A stretch of 64,000 nucleotides of DNA from Streptomyces sulfonofaciens (lineage in GTDB: Bacteria; Actinomycetota; Actinomycetes; Streptomycetales; Streptomycetaceae). How positions within the stretch are numbered: position 1 is the stretch's first letter; each line of letters begins with the position of its first letter. Of the stretch, positions 27,174 through 35,612 are shown piece after piece. The stretch covers positions 62,001 to 126,000 of the forward strand of contig NZ_BNCD01000003.1 in NCBI RefSeq assembly GCF_014656295.1, written 5' to 3'. Made by a program: the position numbers and the translations under genes. The notes beneath the pieces were generated by a model. The model made no database searches. It saw nothing but the letters and a program-made list of their open reading frames with translations, and was not told where the DNA came from.

Positions 27174-27205
27174 CTGGAGACTATATCTTCCAGTTATCTT
27201 CCAGT
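27174..27205. promoter_or_regulatory. Second palindrome and tandem repeat before the iclR gene
   Basis: CTGGAGACTATATCTTCCAG (27174-27193) has CTGGA/TCCAG arms around a TATA core. Overlapping it, TATCTTCCAGT is repeated exactly in tandem (27184-27194 and 27195-27205). The region is AT-rich compared with its surroundings. A dimeric or tetrameric IclR protein binding here could control both divergent genes. Confidence 0.5.
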
Positions 27206-27232
27206 TCCAGGCGAACGAAGGGGTCAAGGACG

Positions 27233-28006
27233 ATGGCGGCAGTCGAGGCGGGCGGTGGGGCGCAGGTCAAGTCCGCGGTGCGGACGGTTGAACTGCTGGA
27301 GTACTTCGCGGGCCGCCCCGGGATGCACTCACTGGCCGCCGTCCAGGAGGCCGTCGGGTACCCGAAGTCCTCCCTGTACATGCTGCTGCGCACCCTGGTC
27401 GACCTCGGCTGGGTCGAGACGGACGCCACGGGCACACGGTACGGCATCGGGGTGCGCGCCCTGCTCGTCGGCACCTCCTACATCGACGGTGACGAGGTCG
27501 TGGCGGCGGCGCGGCCCACGCTCGACCGGCTCTCCGACGACACCACGGAGACCATCCACCTGGCCCGGCTCGACGGCACGAACGTCGTCTACCTCGCCAC
27601 CCGCCAGTCCCAGCACTACCTGCGGCCCTTCACCCGGGTGGGCCGCCGGCTGCCCGCCCACTCCACCTCGCTCGGCAAGGCTCTGCTCGCCACGCACTCC
27701 GACGAACAGGTGCGCAAGATGCTGCCGGAGACGCTGCCCGCGCTCACCGAGCACACCACCACCGACCGCGAGAAGCTCATCGAGGAGCTGCACCAGGTGC
27801 GCGAGCAGGGCTTCGCGGTGGACCGCGAGGAGAACACGCTCGGGCTGCGCTGCTTCGGCGTCGCCATCCCGTACCGCACGCCCGCCAGGGACGCCATCAG
27901 TTGCTCGGTACCGGTGGCGCGGCTCACCCCGGCGCACGAGCAGATGGTCAAGGACGCCCTCTTCGACGCCCGCGACCGGCTGACGCTGGCGACCAGGAGG
28001 CTCTGA
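27233..28006 (+). CDS. IclR family transcriptional regulator
   Basis: The 257-residue protein has an N-terminal winged helix (SAVRTVELLEYFAGRPG to VDLGWVETD) and a C-terminal IclR ligand domain with LPAHSTSLGKALLATHSDEQV and GFAVDREENTLGLRCFGVAI. Ligands of the family are often small acids. The ATG at 27233 follows AAGGGGTCAAGGACG and lies next to the family N-terminus. Its divergence from the aldehyde dehydrogenase gene suggests it regulates that gene and itself. Confidence 0.92.
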   Translation: MAAVEAGGGAQVKSAVRTVELLEYFAGRPGMHSLAAVQEAVGYPKSSLYMLLRTLVDLGWVETDATGTRYGIGVRALLVGTSYIDGDEVVAAARPTLDRLSDDTTETIHLARLDGTNVVYLATRQSQHYLRPFTRVGRRLPAHSTSLGKALLATHSDEQVRKMLPETLPALTEHTTTDREKLIEELHQVREQGFAVDREENTLGLRCFGVAIPYRTPARDAISCSVPVARLTPAHEQMVKDALFDARDRLTLATRRL

Positions 28007-28104
28007 CCGGCCCGGTGCCCCGGGCCGGCTCGCACCGCACCGGGCGCCCGCCGCACCCGCCGGCGCCGGACGCCCCGCCGGCGCGGCCTGCGTCAGCCCC
28101 GCGG

Positions 28105-28142
28105 GGACGCCCCGCGGCCTGCGTCAGCCCCGCGGGGCGTCC
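28105..28142. terminator. Terminator between convergent iclR and binding-protein genes
   Basis: A perfect 13-bp stem (GGACGCCCCGCGG paired with CCGCGGGGCGTCC) with a 12-base loop lies between the two convergent stop codons. It overlaps a 31-bp-period direct repeat in which GCGGCCTGCGTCAGCCCCGC occurs at 28083 and 28114. Confidence 0.75.
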
Positions 28143-28193
28143 GGTCGCCCGGTACGCCTGCGCGGTGTGCCGCGCCACCCGGCGGACCGGGCC

Positions 28194-29603
28194 TCACCCC
28201 CGCTGCTCGTCCCACTCGGCCCGGGCCTTGTCGAGCTGGTCGGCGAGGGTGTCCAGGAAGTCCTTCGCGGACTCCCGGCCGAGCAGCACCTTCTGCAGGT
28301 TGGGCTCGTTGTCGGCCTTGCTGACGGTGTTCCAGTCGGGCAGGTAGTAGGGCAACTGGACGATCCTGGTGCTGCCGTCGCCCAGTGCGTCGGCGGCGAG
28401 GGCGGTGGCCTCGGACTCCCGTACCCAGGAGTCGCCCACGGCCTCGGTGTTGGCCGGGATCGCTCCCGCGGCCCGGTTCCACCTGCTGTTGGCGGCGTGC
28501 GAGAGGGCGAACTCGATGAACGTCCAGGCCGCCGCCTTGTTTTTACTCGACCGGAAGAGGCCGAGCCCGTCGACGGGGTTGGAGACCTGCACCCGGGTGC
28601 CGTCGGCCAGCGCGGGGTTGGGCAGGCCGCGGAACCTGCGGGGCCCCAGCGCCTTCAGATGCTCCTGGTAGGAGCCCAGGTTGTGGCTCAGCATGCCGAT
28701 CCGGCCGCTGTCCCACTGGGCGACCATCTTCCTGAAGTCGTTGTTGACGTCGGCCTCGGGCGTGTCCTTCCCGTACAGCCCGAGGTACTTCTCCAGCGCG
28801 GCGACGTTGCGCGGGTCGTTGACGGTGGTCGTCGTCGCCCCGCCCGCGGAGGTCTTCCAGAACGAGGTGATGCCGGACTGGCCGTACATCGCGTCCAGCG
28901 CCGGCGCGATGGAGCCCTCGCCGCCGCGCAGGGTGAACCCGAACCGGTTGCGGGCCCCGTCGGTGAGCCTGTCGGCGGCCGCGTAGAACCTGTCCCAGGT
29001 GGTGGGCGCCGCAAGGCCCGCGGCCCTGAACAGGTCGGTGCGGTACCAGAGCGTGCCGTTGTTCGCGGAGGTCGGCACCGTGTAGAGGCGGTCGCCGCCG
29101 CCCGCCGACCGGACGCTGTCGAGCATGCTCCCGTTCAGCTTGCCGTCCAGGGGGCTGCCTTCGAGGCGCTCGTCCAGCGGTTCAAGCGCGCCCTGCGCCG
29201 CGATCCCGGCCAGCATCGCCGTCTGCACCCCTCCCACGTCCGGCAGTCCGCCGCCCTGGATGGCGGTGTCGTACTTGGACTGCGCGCTCTCGGCCGGGAT
29301 GCCGACGTACTTCACGTGGATGTCGGGGTGCGCCTTCTCGAAGCGGGCGATGATCTCCTTCCAGACGTCGGTGCGGACCCCGCCGTTGTTGTCCCAGAAG
29401 GTGATCTCGCCCTTCCCCGTTCCCTCGGCGCCCCGGTCGCCGCCGGCGCCGCTGCCGTCGTCGCCGCAGGCGGTGGCGGTCAGCGCCAGGACCGCGGCCA
29501 GGGCGGCGGCCAGGGCGGCGCGGCTCCCGTGCCGGCCGCGCGGCGTGGGCGCCGGCCCCGGGCCGCCGCGGGTGATGCGGTGTGTGGTGCCCGTTCTGGT
29601 CAT
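28194..29603 (-). CDS. ABC transporter extracellular sugar-binding lipoprotein
   Basis: The 469-residue family 1 solute-binding protein has a lipoprotein signal peptide with lipobox LTATAC (Cys46). After it come a Gly/Asp-rich spacer and the binding domain beginning GEITFWDNNGG, with the typical helix WKEIIARFEKAHPDIHVKYVG. It captures a sugar or sugar acid for the two permeases upstream in the operon. Here it is the last gene, behind the oxidoreductase, which is not the usual order. No ATPase gene is nearby; the shared MsiK-type ATPase of Streptomyces is the likely energy source. Confidence 0.9.
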   Translation of the reverse strand: MTRTGTTHRITRGGPGPAPTPRGRHGSRAALAAALAAVLALTATACGDDGSGAGGDRGAEGTGKGEITFWDNNGGVRTDVWKEIIARFEKAHPDIHVKYVGIPAESAQSKYDTAIQGGGLPDVGGVQTAMLAGIAAQGALEPLDERLEGSPLDGKLNGSMLDSVRSAGGGDRLYTVPTSANNGTLWYRTDLFRAAGLAAPTTWDRFYAAADRLTDGARNRFGFTLRGGEGSIAPALDAMYGQSGITSFWKTSAGGATTTTVNDPRNVAALEKYLGLYGKDTPEADVNNDFRKMVAQWDSGRIGMLSHNLGSYQEHLKALGPRRFRGLPNPALADGTRVQVSNPVDGLGLFRSSKNKAAAWTFIEFALSHAANSRWNRAAGAIPANTEAVGDSWVRESEATALAADALGDGSTRIVQLPYYLPDWNTVSKADNEPNLQKVLLGRESAKDFLDTLADQLDKARAEWDEQRG

Positions 29604-29697
29604 GAGCTCTCCTCTTCAGCGGTGTCGCCGTGCGGATGGGAACGCCGGGCGGGCCGGACGGGCGGGCGGTGGCGGACCCGGCGGGCGGTGGGGCGGG

Positions 29698-30906
29698 TCA
29701 GGCGCCCGGCGGCTGCCGCCGGGCCCAGGCCGCGCCCAGCTCGGCGTAGCCGCTGAGCCGGTCGGCGGCGGCCGCGACCAGGCCGTCGATGCCGCGCACG
29801 ACGCGCCGGGGGCCGCGCGCGCCCGGCGCCGAGTACCAGGCGTCCGGCGGCAGCGGCACGGGATCGGGCGCCCGTCGAACCGCTTCAACGACCCGCATGA
29901 AGGCACCCGTCGTGTGCACGTCGGCCAGGAGGGCGGCGCGGCCCGCCAGATGGTCGACCAGGTTCTCCAGCAGGTCCGTGCGCCCGTGCAGGCGCTCCTC
30001 GGGCGGCCGCCCGGCGCGCTCCACACGGACCCGGTCCTGCTTGTACCAGAAGGTGAGGCGCCCACGGCTGCCGTGCACCGTCACATAGGGCTCCCCGGGC
30101 TCGGCGGCGCACAGCGTGGCGGCGACGGCAACCCGGCTGCCCCGGGTGGTGGTGACGCGCACCCACGAGGTGTCGTCCGATTCGATGTCGTGCGCCCGGA
30201 ACAGCTCGGTCTCCACCCGCGCGACGTCGGCGGCGTGCACCGCGCCGTCCAGCGCGAGTGCCGTGGCCACGGCGTGCGCCAGCGGGTTGGTCAGCGCCCC
30301 GTCGACCACGTCCACGCCGTCGAGCCGGCGCCGGCCGGCCCAGGGCGCACGGCGGAAGTACGCCTCCTCGCGCACCCAGGCGCCGGCCGCCCCGATGCCC
30401 AGCGGTTCGCCGATCGCCCCGTCCGCGACCAGGGCCCGGATCGCCGGCAGGGCCGCTGACCCCAGCGACTGGAAGCCGATCTGGCAGGCCACCCGGGCCC
30501 CGGCCACCGCCTCGGTGAGCGTCCTGAACTGCGCGTAGGACGGGGCGGGCGGCTTTTCGAGGAGCAGGTGCACACCGTGTTCCACCGCGGTCAGGGCCAG
30601 TTCGGTGTGGGTGTGGATGGGGGTGCAGACGACGGCGGCGACGGGCGCGGTGGCGGCCAGCAGCGTCCGCAGGTCGGCGGACTGCGCCGGTGCGCCGAAC
30701 CCGTCGGTCTCGGCCTCCGTCAGCGGGGTCAGCTCGCAGATGCCGACCAGCCGCACCCTGCCCAGGTCCTGCAACCGCCGGATGTTCTCCAGATGGCTGC
30801 GGCCGTGCCCGCGGGCGCCCACCAGGACCACCGGTACCGGCTGTCCCGACGGCTCCCCGCGGCCCGGCACGGGCTGCCCGCCACCGGGACCCCGTTTGGC
30901 GCTCAC
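29698..30906 (-). CDS. Gfo/Idh/MocA family oxidoreductase
   Basis: The 402-residue protein has an N-terminal Rossmann fold (VVLVGARGHGRSHLENIRRL) and the family lysine in LLEKPPAPSYAQF. The C-terminal alpha/beta domain contains DVVDGALTNPLAHAVATAL. These enzymes oxidise or reduce sugars, inositols and sugar derivatives with NAD(P). The GTG start overlaps the stop of the upstream permease by four bases. Encoded with sugar transport and sugar-acid dehydratase genes, it may oxidise the imported substrate; the substrate is not identifiable. Confidence 0.87.
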   Translation of the reverse strand: MSAKRGPGGGQPVPGRGEPSGQPVPVVLVGARGHGRSHLENIRRLQDLGRVRLVGICELTPLTEAETDGFGAPAQSADLRTLLAATAPVAAVVCTPIHTHTELALTAVEHGVHLLLEKPPAPSYAQFRTLTEAVAGARVACQIGFQSLGSAALPAIRALVADGAIGEPLGIGAAGAWVREEAYFRRAPWAGRRRLDGVDVVDGALTNPLAHAVATALALDGAVHAADVARVETELFRAHDIESDDTSWVRVTTTRGSRVAVAATLCAAEPGEPYVTVHGSRGRLTFWYKQDRVRVERAGRPPEERLHGRTDLLENLVDHLAGRAALLADVHTTGAFMRVVEAVRRAPDPVPLPPDAWYSAPGARGPRRVVRGIDGLVAAAADRLSGYAELGAAWARRQPPGA

Positions 30907-31829
30907 CCCTTCACCGCCCCGGCGCTGAAGCCCGTGACCAGCCACTTCTGGATGAAGGCGAAGACGACCACCACCGGCACCGCGGCGATCACCCCGCCCG
31001 CCGCCAGCGCCCCGAGGTCGACGCTGTCCGCACCCATCAGGGTGTTCAGGCCGACCGGGATGGTCTGCTTGTCCTGGTCGCTGAGGAACATCAGGGCGAA
31101 CAGGAAGTGGTTCCAACTGTGCACGAAGGCGAAGGAGCCCACGGCGACCAGCCCGGGCCGCAGCAGCGGCAGCACCACGGCGCAGAAGGCCCGCAGGCGC
31201 CCGCAGCCGTCGACCCAGGCGGCCTCCTCCAGCGCGTACGGCACGTTCTTCACGAAACCGCTGAGCAGCATCATGGACAGCGGCAGTTGGAACACCGTCT
31301 CGGCGACCACGACGCTGCCCAGGGAGTTGATCATCCGCAGGTGGGCGAAGATCTGGAAGAGCGGCACCAGCATCAGCGCGCCCGGGATGAACTGCGAGCA
31401 CAGCAGCGCGAGGGTGAAGCCGCGTTTGGCACGGAAGTCGAAGCGTGCGAGGGCATAGCCGCCGGCGAGTGCCACGAGGGTGGTCATCAGCAGCGAGCAG
31501 GCGCCGACGGCCACGCTGTTGCCGAAGTAGGTGCCGAAGCTCCGCTCGGTCCACACCTTCGCGAAGTGCTCGGACGTCAGCGGCCACGGCACCAGCGAGG
31601 TGGAGCCCGCCGGGCGCAGCGCGAAGAGCAGCATCCAGTAGAACGGGACGAGGGTGAACAGCAGGTAGAGGGCGAGCGGGAGGTAGAGCCCCCAGCGGGG
31701 CAGGTCGCCCGCCGAGCGCCGGGGGCGGAGCGCGCCCGCCGGGTGCGCGGGCCGGCCGGAGACGACCGGCCCGGCCGGCCCCGTCCCTGTCGGCCCTGCG
31801 GGTCTCGCGGGTCTCGACGGCCTGCTCAT
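30903..31829 (-). CDS. Carbohydrate ABC transporter permease (MalG type)
   Basis: The 308-residue membrane protein has six helices and the MalG-type EAA loop ALEEAAWVDGCGRLRAFCAVVLPLLRPG, which contacts the ATPase. The N-terminus is a Pro/Gly/Arg-rich cytoplasmic tail, and helix 1 is LPLALYLLFTLVPFYWMLL. The ATG at 31829 overlaps the stop of the MalF-type permease. It pairs with that permease and the binding protein to form a CUT1-type importer. Confidence 0.92.
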   Translation of the reverse strand: MSRPSRPARPAGPTGTGPAGPVVSGRPAHPAGALRPRRSAGDLPRWGLYLPLALYLLFTLVPFYWMLLFALRPAGSTSLVPWPLTSEHFAKVWTERSFGTYFGNSVAVGACSLLMTTLVALAGGYALARFDFRAKRGFTLALLCSQFIPGALMLVPLFQIFAHLRMINSLGSVVVAETVFQLPLSMMLLSGFVKNVPYALEEAAWVDGCGRLRAFCAVVLPLLRPGLVAVGSFAFVHSWNHFLFALMFLSDQDKQTIPVGLNTLMGADSVDLGALAAGGVIAAVPVVVVFAFIQKWLVTGFSAGAVKG

Positions 31830-32782
31830 CGGGCCTCGCCCCCGAACTTGCTCAGCCGCAGGTACACCAGCGAGCCGAAGAGCAGGATCACGAAGGCCAC
31901 CGTGGTCAGCGCGGAGGCGTAGCCGAAGTCGTGCGAGTCCACGGCGATGGAGGCGATCCGCAGCGGCAGGGTGGTGGTCTCGCCCGCCGGGCCGCCGCCG
32001 GTGAGGGTGTAGAGCAGGTCGACGTTGTTGAACTCCCAGACCGCGCGCAGCAGCGTGGACAGGATGATGGCGTCCTTGAGGTGCGGCAGCGTGATGTGGA
32101 GGAAGCGCCGCAGCCGGCCGGCGCCGTCCACCTCGGCCGCCTCGTAGAGGTCCCTGGGCACGGATTGGAGGTCGGCGAGGATGAGGATGGCGAAGAACGG
32201 CACCCCGCGCCAGAGCTCGGCGACCACCACCGCCGGGAAGACGGTGCCGGTGTCCGAGAGCCAGGAGGTGCCGTAGGAGCCCATGCCGAGGTCGGCCAGA
32301 TAGCGGGTGACACCGGTCTGGGAGTTGTAGAGCAGCAGCCAGATGGTGGAGGTGAGCACACCGGAGACGGCCCAGGGCGAGAAGACCAGGGCGCGCGCCG
32401 GCGCCCTGCCCACGAAGCTCTGGTGGACCAGCAGGGCGAGCCCGAGGCCGAGGAGCAGTTGGAGCGCCACCTGCGCGGCGACCCACCGGAGGCTGAAGCC
32501 CAGCGTGGGGAGGAACTGCGGATCGCCGGTGAGGGCGGTGACGAAGTTGCCGAGGCCCGCGAAGCCGTTCCGCCAGGGCTTGGTGGGGTTGTGGTGCCGC
32601 AGGCTGTAGTAGAAGACGCTGAGCACCGGGTAGGCGATGAAGCCCAGCATCAGCAGCCCGGCCGGCGCGATCAGCAGGTACGGCAGGCGGCGCGGCACCG
32701 CTCCGGTGCGGCTTCGCCGGGCACGGGCCGGTGGGGGCTTGGGCACCGGGGACTTCCGTGGCACGGCGGCGGCGTGGGCCAT
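31826..32782 (-). CDS. Sugar ABC transporter permease (MalF type)
   Basis: The 318-residue permease has six helices starting at LPYLLIAPAGLLMLGFIAYPV. The EAA loop is DLYEAAEVDGAGRLRRFLHITLPHLK. I chose the ATG at 32782 because GGAGAG lies eight bases before it; the open frame extends to 32824. It is the first gene of the transport operon and sits 52 bases from a perfect TGAAGCGCTTCA palindrome. Confidence 0.92.
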   Translation of the reverse strand: MAHAAAVPRKSPVPKPPPARARRSRTGAVPRRLPYLLIAPAGLLMLGFIAYPVLSVFYYSLRHHNPTKPWRNGFAGLGNFVTALTGDPQFLPTLGFSLRWVAAQVALQLLLGLGLALLVHQSFVGRAPARALVFSPWAVSGVLTSTIWLLLYNSQTGVTRYLADLGMGSYGTSWLSDTGTVFPAVVVAELWRGVPFFAILILADLQSVPRDLYEAAEVDGAGRLRRFLHITLPHLKDAIILSTLLRAVWEFNNVDLLYTLTGGGPAGETTTLPLRIASIAVDSHDFGYASALTTVAFVILLFGSLVYLRLSKFGGEAR

Positions 32783-32833
32783 GACTGCTCTCCGTTCTCG
32801 GATCGTCGGAACAGGGCGGTGCATGACGTGCGG

Positions 32834-32845
32834 TGAAGCGCTTCA
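32834..32845. promoter_or_regulatory. LacI-type operator palindrome
   Basis: TGAAGCGCTTCA is a perfect 12-bp palindrome with the central CG typical of LacI/GalR-family operators. It lies 52 bases upstream of the first permease start, inside the gap after the IlvD-type gene. No LacI-family gene occurs in the window, so the cognate repressor must be encoded elsewhere. Confidence 0.6.
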
Positions 32846-32919
32846 ACGGGGCCGGTGACACGGCCCGGCCCCGTGGCGGCCTTACGCCCGGGGCCTGCGG
32901 GTGGGCCGACGGGCTCCGT

Positions 32920-34713
32920 TCAGCCCGCGTACGGGTCGGGCACCGTCCCGGGCCTGGCCAGGAAGGCGAAGTCGCAGCCGGTGTCGGCCTGCGTGATCTG
33001 CTCGTTGTACAGCGCTCCGTACCCGCGTTCGAAGCGCTCGGGCGGCGGGGTCCAGGCTGCCGCGCGCCGGGCCAGCTCCTCCTCCGGCACCTCCAGCGTC
33101 AGGCTCCGCCCGGCCACGTCCAGCGTGATCGGGTCTCCGGTGCGCACCAGCGCCAGCGGGCCGCCGACGTGCGACTCCGGCGCCACGTGCAGCACACAGG
33201 TGCCGTACGAGGTGCCGCTCATCCGGGCGTCGGAGATCCGCACCATGTCTCGTACGCCCTCTTTGAGCAGGTAGTTTGGGAGCGGCAGCATGCCGTACTC
33301 GGGCATGCCGGGCCCGCCCTTGGGGCCGGAGCCGCGCAGCACGAGGACGTGGTCCGGGGTGATGCCGAGGGCCGGGTCGTCGATGGTGCGCTGGAGGGTC
33401 CTGTAGTCGTCGAAGACGACCGCGGGCCCGGTGTGCCTCAGCAGCGCCGGGTCGGCGGCGATGTGCTTGATGACGGCGCCGTCGGGGCAGAGGTTGCCGC
33501 GCAGCACGGCCACCCCGCCCTCTTCCGCGACCGGGTCGGCACGGGTGCGGATCACGTCGTCGTCGTGCACGAGGGCGCCCGCGAGCTGGTCCCCGAAGCG
33601 GTCGTGGGCGACGGTGGGCCGCTCCAGGTGCAGCAGGTCGGTGATCCGCGACAGGAAGCCCGGCAGGCCGCCGGCGAAGTGGAAGTCCTCCATGAGGTAC
33701 GGGCCGCCGCCGGGCCTGACGTTGGCGAGCACCGGTACCGTGCGGGCGATCCTGTCGAAGTCGTCCAGCGTGAGCGGCACCCCCGCCCGCCCCGCCATGG
33801 CGATCAGGTGGATCACCGCGTTGGTGGAGCCGCCGAGGCCGAGCACACAGGTCACCGCGTCCTCGAAGGCCTCCCGGGTGAGCAGCGCGGAGAGCCTCAG
33901 GTCCGCGCGTATCAGGTCGACGACGCGCAACCCGGAGGCCGCCGCCATCCGCTCGTGCCCGGAGTCCACGGCCGGGATCGAGGAGGCGCCGGGCAGGGTG
34001 ACGCCGAGGGCCTCCGCGGCGGCGGTGAGCGTGGAGGCGGTGCCCATGGTCATGCAGTGGCCGGGCGAGCGCGCCAGACCGCTCTCCAGCTCGGCCAGCT
34101 CGCAGTCGCCGATCGCGCCGGCCCTGTGTTCGTCCCAGTACTTCCACATGTCCGTGCCCGAGCCCAGCACCTCGCCGCGCCAGTGCCCCGGCAGCATCGG
34201 CCCGGCCGGCACGAACACGGTCGGCAGGTCGACGGAGGCGGCACCCATCAGCAGCGCGGGCGTGGACTTGTCGCAGCCGCCCAGGAGCACCGCGCCGTCG
34301 ACGGGATAGGAGCGCAGCAGTTCCTCGGTCTCCATCGCGAGCAGGTTGCGGTAGAGCATCGGGGTCGGCTTCTGGAACGTCTCGGAGAGCGTGGCGACGG
34401 GGAACTCCAGCGGGAAGCCGCCGGCCTGCCACACACCGCGCTTGACGGCCTGCGCGCGGTCGCGCAGATGGACGTGGCAGGGGTTGATGTCCGACCAGGT
34501 GTTGAGGATCGCGACGACCGGCTTGCCGAGGTGCTCCTCGGGGAGGTAGCCGAGCTGGCGGGTGCGGGCGCGGTGGCTGAAGGAGCGCAGCCCCGAGGAG
34601 ATCCCGCTGCCGTACCACTGGTGGCTGCGCAGTTGCCCGGAGCCGCGCGGGGCGGGGCCGGACGCGGACTGCCCGGCGTCGGCGCCCGGTCCCTTGCGGG
34701 TGTGCGGGCTCAT
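32920..34713 (-). CDS. IlvD/Edd family sugar-acid dehydratase
   Basis: The 597-residue Fe-S dehydratase resembles the L-arabinonate/D-xylonate/galactonate branch of the IlvD/Edd family. Three cluster cysteines are visible in NTWSDINPCHVH, LGGCDKSTPALLMGA and GHCMTMGTASTL, with the lysine of CDKS as the usual modified residue. These enzymes remove water from an aldonic acid to give a 2-keto-3-deoxy acid. The ATG at 34713 overlaps the stop of the DapA-family gene by four bases. Context (sugar importer, DapA-family lyase, GntR regulator) favours a sugar acid over dihydroxy-isovalerate. Confidence 0.9.
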   Translation of the reverse strand: MSPHTRKGPGADAGQSASGPAPRGSGQLRSHQWYGSGISSGLRSFSHRARTRQLGYLPEEHLGKPVVAILNTWSDINPCHVHLRDRAQAVKRGVWQAGGFPLEFPVATLSETFQKPTPMLYRNLLAMETEELLRSYPVDGAVLLGGCDKSTPALLMGAASVDLPTVFVPAGPMLPGHWRGEVLGSGTDMWKYWDEHRAGAIGDCELAELESGLARSPGHCMTMGTASTLTAAAEALGVTLPGASSIPAVDSGHERMAAASGLRVVDLIRADLRLSALLTREAFEDAVTCVLGLGGSTNAVIHLIAMAGRAGVPLTLDDFDRIARTVPVLANVRPGGGPYLMEDFHFAGGLPGFLSRITDLLHLERPTVAHDRFGDQLAGALVHDDDVIRTRADPVAEEGGVAVLRGNLCPDGAVIKHIAADPALLRHTGPAVVFDDYRTLQRTIDDPALGITPDHVLVLRGSGPKGGPGMPEYGMLPLPNYLLKEGVRDMVRISDARMSGTSYGTCVLHVAPESHVGGPLALVRTGDPITLDVAGRSLTLEVPEEELARRAAAWTPPPERFERGYGALYNEQITQADTGCDFAFLARPGTVPDPYAG

Positions 34714-35612
34714 CGCGACCACCCCGCGGCCAGCGCGGCGACCTCGGCGCGCCGGTCCTGCGGCAGGGTGCTGCTCGGCGGCCTCACGTCGCGCCGGCAC
34801 AGGCCGAGCGAGGCCAGTGCCTCCTTGACCACGGTGACGTTGTGCGCGGAGCCGTCGGCGGCGCGCAGTTCCTCGAAGCGGCGGATCCGCTCCCAGACGC
34901 GCATGGCGGCCGGGTGGTCACCGCGGCGGAGCGCTTCGATCAGCGCCAGTGAGATGTGCGGCGCGACGTTCACCAGACCGGAGGTGAAGCCCGTCGCGCC
35001 CGCCGAGAAGTAGGAGGGCGCGTACGGCTCGGCGAGCCCGGCCACCCAGACGAACCGCTCCAGGCCCGCGTCCCGTGCGAAGCCCGCGAAGCGGACCGCG
35101 TCCGGCACGGCGTACTTCACTCCGATGACGTTGGGGCAGGCGTCGGCGAGTTCGGCGAGGCGGGCGCCGGGGAGCCGCGGGTTGCGCACGTAGGGCACGA
35201 CGCCGAGTTCGGGGACGGCGGCCGCGACGGCGCGGTGGTAGTCGACCCAGCCCTCGGCGGAGACGTAGGGGTGGACGGGCTGGTGGACCATCACCATCGC
35301 GGCGCCGGTGTCGCGGGCGTGCCGGGCGTCGGCCACGGCGGTCGGCACGTCGTGGCCGACGCCGACCAGGATCGTGGCCTCCTCGCCCGCCTCCTCGGCC
35401 GTCAGCTCGGTGACGGCGCGCCGCTCCTCGGGGCTGAGGGCGTAGAACTCGCCGGTGTTGCCGTTCGGCGTGAGGGTGCGGACGCCGCCGTCGAGCAGGC
35501 GGCGCAGCAGGCTCCGGTGCACGGCCCGGTCGAGCGAGCCGTCCGCGGCGAACGGGGTCACGGGGATCGCCACGACGTCGGCGAGTGCGGCCCGCTGGGC
35601 TGCGAAGGTCAT
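34710..35612 (-). CDS. DapA family (dihydrodipicolinate synthase-like) lyase/dehydratase
   Basis: The 300-residue TIM-barrel enzyme has the Schiff-base Lys166 in NVIGVKYAVPD, Tyr141 in VVPYVRNP and the carboxylate-binding NGNTGEFYALSPEER. In sugar-acid operons such proteins either split 2-keto-3-deoxy acids into pyruvate and an aldehyde or dehydrate 2-keto-3-deoxy-pentonates to 2,5-dioxovalerate. The upstream IlvD-type dehydratase makes such substrates. The start overlaps gntR and the stop overlaps ilvD by four bases each, so the three genes are one translationally coupled unit. Confidence 0.9.
   Translation of the reverse strand: MTFAAQRAALADVVAIPVTPFAADGSLDRAVHRSLLRRLLDGGVRTLTPNGNTGEFYALSPEERRAVTELTAEEAGEEATILVGVGHDVPTAVADARHARDTGAAMVMVHQPVHPYVSAEGWVDYHRAVAAAVPELGVVPYVRNPRLPGARLAELADACPNVIGVKYAVPDAVRFAGFARDAGLERFVWVAGLAEPYAPSYFSAGATGFTSGLVNVAPHISLALIEALRRGDHPAAMRVWERIRRFEELRAADGSAHNVTVVKEALASLGLCRRDVRPPSSTLPQDRRAEVAALAAGWSR

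Noticed and set aside
32920..34713. Assignment as IlvD of branched-chain amino acid synthesis
   Set aside because: Sugar import, DapA-family and GntR genes in coupled arrangement argue for a sugar-acid dehydratase.
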